The notes: generated by a model from the letters alone, not told the origin. Shown: positions 17,286 through 26,910, numbered from the stretch's first letter. The stretch is 41,986 bases of DNA from Limosilactobacillus equigenerosi DSM 18793 = JCM 14505 (GCF_001311375.1 NZ_BBAS01000013.1:1-41986); one strand, 5' to 3'. A program made the numbers and translations.

Positions 17286-18476
17286 TTATTTGATGGCATT
17301 GGCGAGGGCTTTACCGAGGCGCTTAAGACCTTCATCGATTTGATCTTCCGCCATATTTGAGTAGTTCAAACGTAAGTGACCAGGTTCTGGTTGGCCGGCA
17401 TAGAAAGGTTCGCCAGGAACAAAGGCCACTTTTTCTTCCAAACATTGTTTGAATAATTCAGTTGTGTCATCAACTCCAGGGACCGTTACCCAAAGGAACA
17501 TACCACCTTCTGGATGGGTGTAGGTAACACCAGCTGGGAAGTATTTCTTCATCCCGGCTTCCATTAAAGCTTTCCGTTGACCATAAAGATCACTGATTTT
17601 CTTGACATGTTCATCAACGTTATTTTGTTCATAGAACTTGACCGTCGCCCATTGGACTAAGTTGTTAGTCCCCAGGTCAGCGGTTTGCTTCAAGAGGGTA
17701 AACTTTTGAACAAATTCGGGGTCGGCAACTAAGTAACCTAAGCGGAAACCAGGGGAGAGAATCTTGGAGAAGGTCCCCATGTAAACAACATTCCCAGATT
17801 TATCATACGACTTGATGGCGTCAACGTGTTCACCTTCAAAGCGGATATCACCGTAAGGATTGTCTTCAAAGACTAATAAGTTGTACTTAGCAGCTAACTC
17901 AGCCACTTGTTGGCGGCGTTCAGCGGGCATCGTCCGCCCAGTTGGATTTTGGAACGTTGGGATGACGTACAAGAACTTGGCTTCCGGATGGGCTTGGAGC
18001 GTCTTTTCTAATTCACTCGGAATCAACCCATCTTCATCCGTTGGTACCCCGACTAAGTTGGCTCCATATGACTTAAAGGCGTCGACCGCACACAAGTAGG
18101 TTGGATCTTCAACTAAGACGGTATCTACTTCGTTAACGAGGGCCTTGGCTGCTAATTCGAGTACTTGTTCAGAGCCGTTTGTTACTACGACGTTTTCATC
18201 ATTGGCGACCACATTTTCGTGATCCTTAACAATTTGTAAGACAAGCTCACGCATTTCCTTGACCCCGCGGGCAGCCCCGTATTGCATGACTTCACGGCCA
18301 TGTTCGTCATAGGCTGCGTCGGTGGCCTTTTTCATTGCTTCGACGGGGAATAATTCAGGAGCGGGCAAACCACCCGCAAATGAGATAATTGATGGATCCG
18401 CCGCTGCCTTAAGAATAGCACCAACTGCATCCGTCCCATCGGCAGGTACACGTTTTGAATAGTTAAATTTTGCCAT
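17286..18476 (-). CDS. PLP-dependent class I/II aminotransferase
   Basis: Fold-type I aminotransferase of 396 residues. It begins with ISFAGGLPAPELFP, typical of the aromatic/2-aminoadipate aminotransferase branch. The mid-part has VTNGSEQVLELAA and PTFQNPTGRTMP. The PLP-binding lysine is in MGTFSKILSPGFRLGYL (about residue 233). The C-terminal Arg that binds the substrate carboxylate is in GHLRLNYSN. Substrate is not settled by sequence; an aromatic, branched or 2-aminoadipate amino donor is likely. I chose ATG 18476 because AAGGAGTG lies 8 nt upstream on the minus strand. Single-gene unit. Confidence 0.9.
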   Translation of the reverse strand: MAKFNYSKRVPADGTDAVGAILKAAADPSIISFAGGLPAPELFPVEAMKKATDAAYDEHGREVMQYGAARGVKEMRELVLQIVKDHENVVANDENVVVTNGSEQVLELAAKALVNEVDTVLVEDPTYLCAVDAFKSYGANLVGVPTDEDGLIPSELEKTLQAHPEAKFLYVIPTFQNPTGRTMPAERRQQVAELAAKYNLLVFEDNPYGDIRFEGEHVDAIKSYDKSGNVVYMGTFSKILSPGFRLGYLVADPEFVQKFTLLKQTADLGTNNLVQWATVKFYEQNNVDEHVKKISDLYGQRKALMEAGMKKYFPAGVTYTHPEGGMFLWVTVPGVDDTTELFKQCLEEKVAFVPGEPFYAGQPEPGHLRLNYSNMAEDQIDEGLKRLGKALANAIK

Positions 18477-18562
18477 AATTATCACTCCTTAATCAATTTC
18501 TAATTATTTTCTAATGTATGAGCTATTGTATACCCATTATTTTAAAAAGAAAAGGGGAAAAT

Positions 18563-18593
18563 AAAAAGTTGCCTAAATTGGCAACTTTTTTTT
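18563..18593. terminator. Terminator after the HesB-like gene
   Basis: AAAAAGTTGCC and GGCAACTTTTT around a 6-nt loop give a hairpin with A/T tracts on both sides. Its main role would be ending the minus-strand gene at 18595, two bases from that gene's stop. Confidence 0.88.
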
Positions 18594-18594
18594 A

Positions 18595-18948
18595 CTAATG
18601 TGAGGCACTCGCGCGGGCATCGAGGGTGGATCCATCATTCGGAGTAAAGTGATAAACTGGACCATCGAGCTGCTCGTCATAGTCAACTTGTAAATCAAGC
18701 CCGTTAAAGAACCAATTATCACTTTCTTGAATATAGTAATGAATGCCGTCGATTACTTCATCGACGACCGGCAAGGTGGGATAATCACACCGCGACATGG
18801 CCGCTGAAAAACCAGTATGGGCATTGGTGGCCCCATAGACCCGGCCATAAAAACGAATGCCATTTCCAGGCGTCAATTCCAGCGCGGTTTGAAACCAGTT
18901 GCTAGCCGCGGGGGTAAGGGTAATTTTGGTTGGTTTAACACTGGACAT
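18595..18948 (-). CDS. HesB/YneR-type iron-sulfur-biogenesis-like protein lacking the Cys ligands
   Basis: A 117-residue protein that resembles the HesB/IscA fold as found in Firmicute YneR/YadR-like members. It has an N-terminal KITLTPAASNWFQTALEL helix, then GNGIRFYGRVYG, a GFSAA segment and an extended C-terminus with DWFFNGLDLQVDY-type strands (as NWFFNGLDLQVDY). True A-type Fe-S carriers use three conserved Cys; here only one Cys (SRCDYP) is present. Fe-S transfer is therefore doubtful and the role is unknown. AAAGGAGGA precedes ATG 18948. A possible promoter is TTGACG-17-TAAGCT on the minus strand, overlapping the palindrome at 18984-19003. Confidence 0.75.
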   Translation of the reverse strand: MSSVKPTKITLTPAASNWFQTALELTPGNGIRFYGRVYGATNAHTGFSAAMSRCDYPTLPVVDEVIDGIHYYIQESDNWFFNGLDLQVDYDEQLDGPVYHFTPNDGSTLDARASASH

Positions 18949-18983
18949 AATTAATCGTCCTCCTTTGTGAATGCGCTTTCTTA

Positions 18984-19003
18984 TTAAAGTAAGCTTACGT
19001 TAA
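18984..19003. promoter_or_regulatory. 20-bp palindrome in a divergent promoter region
   Basis: TTAAaGTAAGCTTACgTTAA is symmetric at 18 of 20 positions and lies between the divergent HesB-like gene and mvaS. The proposed minus-strand -10 box TAAGCT falls inside it. The direct repeat AATGCGCTT occurs on either side (18970s and 19020s). Two TATAAT boxes (19051-19056 and 19061-19066) near mvaS are candidate plus-strand promoters. Operator function is inference. Confidence 0.5.
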
Positions 19004-19102
19004 ATTCATATTTTCGTCAACTAATGCGCTTGTAAATTAGCTCTAAGCATTATAATAAGGTATAATAATATTTCAGATATTGATGAAAACGAGGACGAAT
19101 GG

Positions 19103-20251
19103 ATGAAGATCGGAATTGATCAAATCGCCTTTGCGACAACGCCATATTATCTCGACTTAGTTGATTTGGCGCAAGCACGGGATGAAGATCCAAATAAGTA
19201 TTTAATTGGGATTGGCCAAAGTAAACAAGCGGTTGTCCCACCAACGCAAGATATTGTGACCTTAGCCGCACAAGCAGCAAGTCAATTAAACCTGACGGCG
19301 GCCAATATTTCAACGTTAATTGTCGCTACTGAATCAGGAATTGACCAATCAAAAGCGGCGGGGATTTATGTTAAACAGTTATTAGGTTTATCAGATTTTA
19401 TCCGGGTCGTTGAAGTTAAGGAAGCCTGTTATTCAGCGACAGCTTCCTTGCAGTTTGCCCGCGGATTAGTTGCGTTAAATCCAGCTGAACAAGTCTTAGT
19501 TATTGCTAGTGATATTGCCCGCTATGGCTTAAAGACTGGTGGTGAAGTGACGCAAGGAGCTGGTGCGGTAGCGATGGTGATTAGTGCTAATCCAAAAGTC
19601 TTATCAATTGAGCCAGTCAGCGTTAATTACACTCAAGATGTGATGGATTTCTGGCGGCCTAATTATGCAACAGAAGCGATGGTAGATGGTAAGTATTCAA
19701 CGAATGTCTATATCGATTTTTTCCAAACGACGTTCCATCGCTACTTGGAACAAACCGGGCGTGAATTAGCTGATTTTGCAGCGCTGGCGTTCCATTTACC
19801 ATTTACGAAAATGGGGAAAAAGGGCTTAGAGTCGGAAATTAGTGAGCGTGATGATGAATTAGCTACGCGCTTACGGGTTAATTTAACGGCTGCCCAATTA
19901 GTTCCCCGTGAAGTCGGGAATTTATATACAGGTTCCTTATATCTCGGGTTAATGTCATTATTACATCATGGTGATGTAAAACCGGGTGAACGAATTGGCC
20001 TCTTTAGTTATGGTTCGGGGGCTGAAGGAGAATTCTTGACCGGAATTTTAGAATCAACCTACCAAGCTGGCTTAGGTGGGATTGCGCTAGACCAGCGGCA
20101 ACGAGTTGATTTAGCCACCTATGAAACAATGTTTAAGCAACATCTTGGGCTTAAGAGCACGGATGTGACGTTTAATGTGGATGCTGATCCATCGCGCTTT
20201 GTTTTAGCGGGGTTAAAGCATCATCAACGCCAATATCAAGTTAAAGAATAA
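19103..20251 (+). CDS. mvaS: Hydroxymethylglutaryl-CoA synthase
   Basis: Condenses acetyl-CoA with acetoacetyl-CoA to HMG-CoA, the entry to the mevalonate route for isoprenoids used by lactic acid bacteria. It is 382 residues long, normal for bacterial MvaS. The catalytic residues are visible: Glu in VATESGIDQSKA (about residue 80), the nucleophile Cys in KEACYSATASL (about residue 111), and His in AFHLPFTKMGKKG (about residue 233). The start is ATG 19103 behind GAGGAC. An in-frame T6 run near 19716 is read correctly. It stands alone with its own terminator, and no other mevalonate gene is adjacent. Confidence 0.97.
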   Translation: MKIGIDQIAFATTPYYLDLVDLAQARDEDPNKYLIGIGQSKQAVVPPTQDIVTLAAQAASQLNLTAANISTLIVATESGIDQSKAAGIYVKQLLGLSDFIRVVEVKEACYSATASLQFARGLVALNPAEQVLVIASDIARYGLKTGGEVTQGAGAVAMVISANPKVLSIEPVSVNYTQDVMDFWRPNYATEAMVDGKYSTNVYIDFFQTTFHRYLEQTGRELADFAALAFHLPFTKMGKKGLESEISERDDELATRLRVNLTAAQLVPREVGNLYTGSLYLGLMSLLHHGDVKPGERIGLFSYGSGAEGEFLTGILESTYQAGLGGIALDQRQRVDLATYETMFKQHLGLKSTDVTFNVDADPSRFVLAGLKHHQRQYQVKE

Positions 20252-20269
20252 ACAATTAATTAAAGGAGT

Positions 20270-20306
20270 GGCGTCGTAAGTTAATTGACTTACGGCGTTA
20301 TTTTTT
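20270..20306 (+). terminator. Intrinsic terminator after mvaS
   Basis: GGCGTCGTAAGT pairs with ACTTACGGCG and the following bases around a 7-nt loop, then TTATTTTTT. Confidence 0.82.
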
Positions 20307-20317
20307 AATGCAGTGAT

Positions 20318-20349
20318 AAAAAAACGACGCTACTAATCAGCAGCGTCGT
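20318..20349 (-). terminator. Minus-strand terminator that overlaps the end of its gene
   Basis: AGCGTCGT (20342-20349) and ACGACGCT (20324-20331) form the stem, with A7 on the plus strand (T7 for the minus-strand transcript). The stop codon of the 20333-20665 gene lies in the loop and its last codons form one arm. Confidence 0.8.
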
Positions 20350-20665
20350 TTTCTATTTGGGTCACTTCGATGATTTCACCGGTTTTGCGGTCCACGATAA
20401 ATTCATATTCTAATAAGTCATAACCAACCTGTTGGCGAAAACCACCGTGATAAATATAGGTTAGACGGTCGTGATCAGGGTAGCGCATGGCGTGTTCCAT
20501 TACCCAGGTTCCAATAATCGGTCCTCGGGGTTTAAATTGATCACAAACTAATTTGACGGCTTGGTTGGCCGATAAGCCATGTTTAGCGATTGCTTCACCA
20601 ACGAAATAAGCACCGGCGCTAACGGCTAAATAAAGGGATAATTTAGATAATGATGCTTTTGCCAT
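20333..20665 (-). CDS. Hypothetical protein with one N-terminal membrane segment
   Basis: I do not recognise this 110-residue protein. The N-terminus has a hydrophobic stretch (LYLAVSAGAYFVGEAIA) that could be a membrane anchor or uncleaved signal. The C-terminal half (LEYEFIVDRKTGEIIEVTQIE) has a short beta-strand pattern like PepSY-type domains, but this is only a resemblance. The start is ATG 20665, 8 nt behind GGAGG; an upstream TTG is too close to that site. A minus-strand promoter TTGGCT-17-TATACT near 20703-20720 is plausible. It is divergent from the thioredoxin-like gene. Confidence 0.65.
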   Translation of the reverse strand: MAKASLSKLSLYLAVSAGAYFVGEAIAKHGLSANQAVKLVCDQFKPRGPIIGTWVMEHAMRYPDHDRLTYIYHGGFRQQVGYDLLEYEFIVDRKTGEIIEVTQIENDAAD

Positions 20666-20794
20666 CGCCAAGCCTCCATAAATGATTGATAGTGCTTACA
20701 GTATACTACATTCGTGCAATTAAGCCAATTGGTGGTAATTTTGATCTTGACCAAGTAAAATAAATTTATCAAATAAATTCAATGGAGGTTCATC

Positions 20795-21117
20795 ATGGAA
20801 CAATTACCAAAGTCAACGATGGCCGAATTACAAACAACGGTTGCTAATGGTCAAACAATTCTCTTTTGGACGGCTGATTGGTGCCCAGATTGCCGGTTCA
20901 TTAAGCCAGCAATGCCAGAAATTGAAGCGGAATATGCTGATTTTAAGTTTATCCAAGTTGATCGGGATGAAAATATCGATTTAGCGCTGAAATGGGGATC
21001 ATGGGGATTCCAAGCTTTGTGGCCTACCGTGATGGTGAAGAAATTGGTCGGTTTGTCAACAAGGATCGTAAGACTAAGGAAGAAGTTGAAACTTTTATCA
21101 ATAACTTACCAAAATAA
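20795..21117 (+). pseudogene. Thioredoxin-like protein (YtpP type), frame broken once
   Basis: A small thioredoxin-fold protein of about 107 residues. The active site WTADWCPDCRF (about residues 26-36) has CPDC in place of the usual CGPC, so its redox potential may differ. After residue 67 the sequence should read [20 protein letters not shown], with the cis-Pro IPS typical of thioredoxins, but the frame shifts. A G4 run (20994-20997) is one base short of the required G5. With the fix, the protein ends FINNLPK at 21117. TGGAGG precedes the ATG. Order thioredoxin-ytpR-murC matches ytpP-ytpR in Bacilli. Confidence 0.88.
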
Positions 21118-21126
21118 AGATTAGCA

Positions 21127-21163
21127 ATTAGTGGTAACAAATCCGTTGTTACCACTAATTTTT
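21127..21163 (+). terminator. Intrinsic terminator
   Basis: ATTAGTGGTAACAA and TTGTTACCACTAAT, a perfect 14-bp stem with a 5-nt loop, then T5. It separates the thioredoxin-like gene from ytpR. Confidence 0.9.
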
Positions 21164-21218
21164 GCTATATTTATGGTAAACTAATCATTGATTGAAATCA
21201 TAAAAATGAGGTTTTTAA

Positions 21219-21856
21219 ATGTTAATTGCAAGTTATAACAAAGCCGGGATGGGGGATGTCTTAGTGACGATGGTGGCCCCAACCACTGGTGAACAAGTTG
21301 TTACCACCAAGGATGATGTAACGCAAATGACGTTGGCTGACAATGGTCAATTGTTAGGTTACAACTTCTTTAATGCGAGTGCATTATTACCAGAATTAGC
21401 TGACCAAGCGGCGGGACAAGTGGTTTTAACCGCTGCCCAAGTGGCAACGTTAAATGACCACTTGGCTAGTGCGGGGTTTGACGCCCAATTAGTGGCCGAT
21501 GAAACCCCTAAGTTTGTGATTGGTTACGTTGAATCAATGGAAGCTCACCCTAAGTCAGATCATTTACAAATTACCCAAGTTCAAGTGGATGGGGAAACGC
21601 TCCAAATTGTGTGTGGTTCACCTAACATCACGGATAACGTGAAAGTAATTGTTGCTAAACCTGGGGCAATGATGCCGAGCGGACAAGTAATTTGGCCCGG
21701 CGAATTAGTGGCGTACCAAGTGCCGGGATGATTTGTGCTGGTCGGGAATTAAACTTAGCTAATGCCCCACAAAAGCCAGGGTGTGTCATCTTACCAGATG
21801 ATTTCGGGGCCACTGGGGATGCGTTTGACTTTGAAAAAGGGAACCATTTATTTTAA
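21219..21856 (+). pseudogene. ytpR: YtpR-type tRNA-binding (EMAP) domain protein, frame broken once
   Basis: About 212 residues: an N-terminal DUF4479-like part (LIASYNKAGMGDVLV) and a C-terminal EMAP/tRNA-binding OB fold like that of PheT. The OB fold begins FVIGYVESMEAHPKSDHLQ and has QIVCGSPNITDNVKVIVAKPG. After GQVIWPGEL the frame is lost (about 21707). Inserting one base gives L-x-GVPSAGMICAGRELNL and continues to GNHLF at 21856. The missing base sits in TTA-GTG, where either an extra A (Ser) or a C (Arg) would restore the frame. It probably binds tRNA or tRNA-like RNA; the cellular target is unknown. murC follows after 24 nt. Confidence 0.87.
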
Positions 21857-21880
21857 TTAATAGATTAATCGAGGCAAATT

Positions 21881-23178
21881 ATGAGTACGTATTACTTTGT
21901 TGGGATTAAGGGGACTGGGATGGCCGCCTTAGCCCGGTTATTACATGACCAAGGCCACACGGTGTTGGGGTCAGATATTGAAAAAGAAACCTTTACCCAA
22001 GGTCCATTATTAGCAGCAGGGATCGAAATTTTACCATTTGATCCAGCTAATTTAGCATCCGGAATGATTGTGGTGCAAGGAAACGCCTTTGGTGATGATC
22101 GCCCAGAAATTGTTCGGGCGCACGAAATGGGCTTAACGGTCCAAAGTTACCCGGATACGGTCGAACAACAAGTTCAAGCTTATACGAGTGTTGGGGTGGC
22201 CGGTGCGCATGGGAAGACATCAACGACGGGGTTGTTATCCCACGTCTTTGCTGGCCTTCAACCAACGAATTACTTAATTGGCGATGGAGTTGGTAAAGGG
22301 ACGGCGGATGCAAAGAACTTTATTTTTGAAGCCGATGAATATCGGGATCACTTCTTAGCCTATCATCCGGATTATGCGGTGATGACCAATGTCGAATTTG
22401 ATCATCCAGATTTCTTCAAGGATCTTGATGATGTAGTGGCGTCCTTTACGACCTATGGGCAACAAGTCAAGAAAGGGGTCGTTGCTTGGGGTGAAGATGC
22501 TTCCTTGCGCTCAATGGAATTAGCCGTACCAGTTTATTATTACGGGACGCAAGCTAATGATGATTTCCAAGCGCAAAATATTCAACGGACCACGACGGGC
22601 TCTGAATTCGATGCGTACTATCATGATGAATTCTTAGGGCACTTCATAATTCATTTGTATGGTGAACACAGTGTCTTGAATAGCCTGGCGGTAATTGCGA
22701 TTGCTTACTTAGAACACCAAGATATGACGGCCGTAGCCAGTGAATTAGCAACCTTTAGTGGGGTTAAGCGGCGGTTTAGCGAAAGTGTCTATGGGGACGT
22801 AGTGGTGATTGATGATTATGCGCACCATCCATCAGAAATTAATGCGACGATTGATGCGGCCCGGCAAAAGTATCCAGACCGTGAAATCGTGGTAGTTTTC
22901 CAACCCCACACTTATTCGCGGCTACAAGCGTACCTAGCTGGTTTTGGTGAAGCCTTACGGAAGCTGATTTGACTTTTGTGACGCCGATTTTTGGTTCGAT
23001 TCGTGAACAAGCCGGTAACATTAGTAGTCAAGACTTGATTGATTTAGTTCCTGGGGCAAAGAGTATTGATGGTGATTCATTAGCTCAATTAAATGCGATT
23101 GACAAGCCCGTAATTATTTTTATGGGGGCTGGTGATATCGAAAAGTACGAAGATCAATTTGTTGCGACGTTAAAATAA
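21881..23178 (+). pseudogene. murC: UDP-N-acetylmuramate--L-alanine ligase, reading frame broken once
   Basis: First Mur ligase of peptidoglycan synthesis; it adds L-Ala to UDP-MurNAc using ATP in the cytoplasm, and is essential. The N-terminal Rossmann motif [17 protein letters not shown] and the ATP loop [10 protein letters not shown] (about residues 107-116) are present. [21 protein letters not shown] and [11 protein letters not shown] are further ligase motifs. Near 22961 an AA should be AAA; with it the protein reads [20 protein letters not shown] and reaches 23178 for about 432 residues. An essential gene cannot be null in a living strain, which supports a sequencing deletion here. Confidence 0.95.
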
Positions 23179-23193
23179 GATGAAATAATTGCG

Positions 23194-23224
23194 AAAAATG
23201 GTGGCGTTTGCTACCATTTTTTTT
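23194..23224 (+). terminator. Intrinsic terminator after murC
   Basis: AAAATGGTGGC and GCTACCATTTT around a 4-nt loop, followed by a T-rich tract. Confidence 0.88.
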
Positions 23225-23265
23225 ATAAAGAAAAATATAAGAAAATCATAAAGGAGGCATAAGGA

Positions 23266-23979
23266 TTGGATAACTTTATGCAACAACCAACGCGTCGTGA
23301 GGTTAATGTCGGGGCGGGCTTAAATGCCTTTTTGACGCGGATGTATTCGATGATGGCACTTGCGGTTTTAGTTTCAGCGGGAACCGCATATGTGTCGATG
23401 CACGCTTTTTATCAGTCATTAATGATGTTTGCTACGGCACACAGTGGCATGATTTGGGTAATTTTATTATTACCAATTGCGCTCTCGATGGGGATTAGTT
23501 TTAGTGCGACGCGGAATCCGGCTGGTTCATTCTTATTGTTAATGCTGTTAGCGATGATTTATGGGGTTGAATTTGCCTTGTTAGCTGGTGCATTTACGGC
23601 GACTGACATTACCGCAGCGTTTATTTCGTCGTCGGCGGTCTTTATTACGATGGCTCTATACGGAACGGTGACGAAACGAGATTTATCCCGCTTTGGGAGT
23701 CATGCGATGGCGGCGCTGATTGCGTTAATCATTGCAACGATTGTAAATATGTTTTTAAAGAGTGCTGCAATTACGTACGTCTTTAGTTACATTGCCGTGA
23801 TTATCTTTGTCATCTTAACGGCGTGGGATGCCCAAAAGATGAAGGCAATCTACTTGAATTACGGTCATGAATTATCCATGATGGGATTAGCGATTCAAGG
23901 GGCCCTGCAACTATACTTAGATTTTGTGAACCTATTCATCCAGTTTTTACAAATTTTTGGAATGAGTAATCGCGATTAA
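23266..23979 (+). CDS. Bax inhibitor-1 family membrane protein (YbhL/YccA type)
   Basis: A 237-residue polytopic protein with seven hydrophobic segments spanning about residues 25-230. It has the BI-1 (UPF0005) hallmarks: SFSATRNPAGSF in the loop after helix 2, AALIALIIATIVNMFLK, AWDAQKMKAIY and a C-terminal LYLDFVNLFIQFLQIFG. In bacteria these proteins act as membrane channels or stress modulators; the substrate here is unknown. The TTG at 23266 sits 8 nt behind AAGGAGG, while the ATG at 23278 is farther away, so I prefer the TTG. It stands alone between two terminators. Confidence 0.92.
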   Translation: MDNFMQQPTRREVNVGAGLNAFLTRMYSMMALAVLVSAGTAYVSMHAFYQSLMMFATAHSGMIWVILLLPIALSMGISFSATRNPAGSFLLLMLLAMIYGVEFALLAGAFTATDITAAFISSSAVFITMALYGTVTKRDLSRFGSHAMAALIALIIATIVNMFLKSAAITYVFSYIAVIIFVILTAWDAQKMKAIYLNYGHELSMMGLAIQGALQLYLDFVNLFIQFLQIFGMSNRD

Positions 23980-23986
23980 TGAAATC

Positions 23987-24021
23987 AAAGGGAGTGTTCG
24001 AGCAATCGGCGCTCCCTTTTT
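23987..24021 (+). terminator. Intrinsic terminator
   Basis: AAGGGAGTG pairs with CGCTCCCTT around a loop of about 14 nt, followed by T5. It ends the BI-1 gene. Confidence 0.75.
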
Positions 24022-24039
24022 GCATGGCTTCCCGAATGC

Positions 24040-24197
24040 GTGTCTCACGACCTGGACACTATCTTCGATGGCAACCTCGTAACTTCGTTCGCCGAGCAAG
24101 CGACTAGGACTAACCGAAAATAGACGCCGACGTGTACCACGTCAACGTCAATTTCCGAGTTAGCCTAACGTCGCTTTTAATACTCGGCTCACGACCT
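24040..24197. other. Structured intergenic element bounded by a 10-bp direct repeat
   Basis: In the 265-bp gap before polA, the direct repeat CTCACGACCT occurs at 24044-24053 and 24188-24197. Between and around them are several perfect hairpins: GTGTC/GACAC (24040-24059), GACGTG-TAC-CACGTC (24129-24143), GTTAG/CTAAC (24159-24169) and CCGAGT/ACTCGG (24155-24187). There is no T tract or open frame. It ends about 10 bp upstream of the polA -10 box (TATAAT, 24207-24212), so it may affect polA expression or be a small inserted element. Confidence 0.55.
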
Positions 24198-24244
24198 AAA
24201 ATTTGTTATAATCAGACTAACTACAACAAAACGGAGAGAAATCA

Positions 24245-26908
24245 ATGAGCAAACGATTATTATTAATTGATGGAAATAGCATTATGTTTCGGGCATTTTT
24301 TTTGCCATGCACCAACAAATGGATCGGTTTGTGAATCATGACGGCTTACACACGGCAGCCGTGTATGGATTTAAATTAATGTTAGATTCCGTGCTCAAAA
24401 CGTACAAGCCGGATGCGGCATTAGTTGCCTTTGATGCTGGTAAAAAGACGTTCCGGACGGCGATGTATGATGATTACAAAGGAGGACGGGATAAAACCCC
24501 AAGTGAATTAAGTGAACAATTTCCATACGTCCGCCAATTATTAGCGGCCAGTGGGATTCAAACGTATGAATTACCGAACTACGAAGCCGATGACATTATT
24601 GGGACGATTGCCAGTCAAGCGGATGCTGCCGGTTACACGACTACGATTGTCACGGGGGACCGGGATTTAACCCAATTAGTGACGGAGCAAACAACGGTGG
24701 CGGTGACCAAACGCGGGGTAACCAATACTGAAGAATATACGCCGGCTTACATGCTAGAAAAGCTTGGAGTGACACCAACCCAATATATTGATGTGAAGGC
24801 TTTAATGGGTGATAGTTCCGATAATTACCCCGGCGTAACTAAGATTGGTGAAAAGACGGCGGTGAATTTGATTCGTGAATATGGTTCGCTTGATGCCATG
24901 TATGAACAAATTGACCAAATGAAGCCATCCAAGCGGAAGGAAAACCTCCAAAATGAAGAGAAGATTGCACGTCAATGCCAAACATTAGCGACGATTAAAC
25001 GTGATGCTCCAATAACGATTGGGTTAGCTGACTTGGCTTACACCGGGGCAGACGAAGGGGCGTTAGTTGAACTCTATCGGGAATTAGATTTTCAATCGTT
25101 TTTAAAACAACTGAATCCCACGACCATCACGGCTGAAACCCCGACAACCGCTTACACCGAATTAACGGCCGCTAATTTAGCGGACGTCGCTAACATGACA
25201 GGCAGCATTGTCTTTCATTTAGAATTATTACAAGCTAATTATCATGAAGCGGACTTGGTCGGCTTTGTGATTGGCCAACCAGATCACTGGTATGTCAGCG
25301 CGGATGTAAGTTTATTACAAACCCCGGCCTTAAAGACTTTGTTAGCCAATCCGGATGTTAAAAAGGATGTCTTTAATGCGAAAGCCCAAATCGTAGCCTT
25401 AAACCGGCTCGGGGTGACAATTACCCCAATTGCCTTTGATTTATTATTAGCTAGCTACTTACTTGATACTAATGAAAATAGTGATGACTTGGCGTTGGTT
25501 GCTCAAGCTCATGATTATCAAGGGGTAGTCAGCGATGAAATCATTTATGGTAAAGGGGCTAAGTTAGCAATTCCGGAAACGCCAGCTACGTGGATGACGC
25601 ATTTAGCTAATAAAGCGGCCGCTATTCATGCGTTACGGCAACCATTATTTGATGAATTACAAGCTAACGATCAAGTAGCCCTTTATACAGACATTGAACG
25701 GCCGCTGTCGCGGGTGTTAGCCGAAATGGAAATGACGGGAATTCGCATTGAAGCAACTACGTTAACAACGATGCAAGCCGAATTAACGACGCGTTTAGCG
25801 GAGTTGGAAACGGCAATTTATGAAGACGCCGGGGAAGAATTTAATATTAATTCGCCCAAGCAACTGGGGGTAATTTTATTTGAAAAGTTAAAATTACCCG
25901 TTATTAAGAAAACAAAGACCGGTTACTCCACAGCGGTTGGGGTTTTAGAAAAATTACGTCCAGAAGCGCCAATTGTTGATAAGATTTTGCAATATCGGCA
26001 AGTGGCTAAGATTCAATCAACGTATGTCGCTGGCCTGTTAAAAGTGATTCGTGATGACCATAAGATTCATACGCGTTACTTACAAACCTTAACGCAAACG
26101 GGTCGTCTGTCATCTGTTGAACCAAACTTGCAAAATATTCCGACCCGGTTTGAAGAAGGACGCAAGATTCGGCAAGCCTTTGTGCCAAGTGAACCGGATT
26201 GGGTGATTTTTTTCATCCGATTATTCGCAAGTTGAATTACGAATCTTAGCCCATGTTAGTGGCGATCAAAATATGCAATCTGACTTTAAGAGTGGCGAAG
26301 ATATTCATGCTAGTACCGCTCGCCGGATTTTCCATTTATTGCCCGGTGAAGAAGTCACCCCTAATATGCGGCGCCAAGCCAAAGCCGTTAACTTTGGGAT
26401 TGTGTACGGGATTAGTGATTACGGGTTGGCGCAAAATATTAACGTCACGCCAAAGCAGGCCAAGGAATTTATTCAAAATTACTTTGATGAATTTCCAGGT
26501 GTCTACCATTACACCAAAGACATTGTGAAAATAGCGCGGGAACAAGGGTATGTTGAAACACTGACGCATCGGCGCCGGTACTTACCAGACATTCATGCCA
26601 AGAATTTTAATTTGCGCTCATTTGCGGAACGGACGGCGATGAATACGCCAATTCAAGGGAGCGCCGCCGACCTTATTAAGATTGCCATGATTAAGATGGG
26701 GCAAGCCCTACAAGCGCATGGCTTACAGGCGCGGATGCTCTTGCAAATTCATGACGAATTGGTCTTTGAAGCCCCCGCTAGTGAAGTGCCTGAATTACGC
26801 CGGGTGGTGGCTGAGGTGATGGATTCAGCGATGCAATTAGATGTACCATTAAAAGTAGAAAGTAAAGTTGGACCAACGTGGTACGACTTAAAACCAATTG
26901 AGGATTAG
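24245..26908 (+). pseudogene. polA: DNA polymerase I, reading frame broken twice
   Basis: Repair and Okazaki-fragment polymerase. The N-terminal 5' nuclease begins LLLIDGNSIMFRAFFAMHQQ and has YEADDIIGT and VKALMGDSSDNYPGV. The 3'-5' proofreading part has HLE where an active DTE is expected, so proofreading is probably inactive, as in many Gram-positive Pol I. The polymerase carries motif A (DYSQVELRI), motif B (RRQAKAVNFGIVYG) and motif C (LQIHDELVFE). Two breaks: T8 at 24296-24303, where six T (or nine) are needed, and T7 at 26207-26213, just before motif A, where six are needed. The reconstructed length is about 887 residues. The GGAGAGA site precedes ATG 24245. Confidence 0.95.
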
Positions 26909-26910
26909 AT

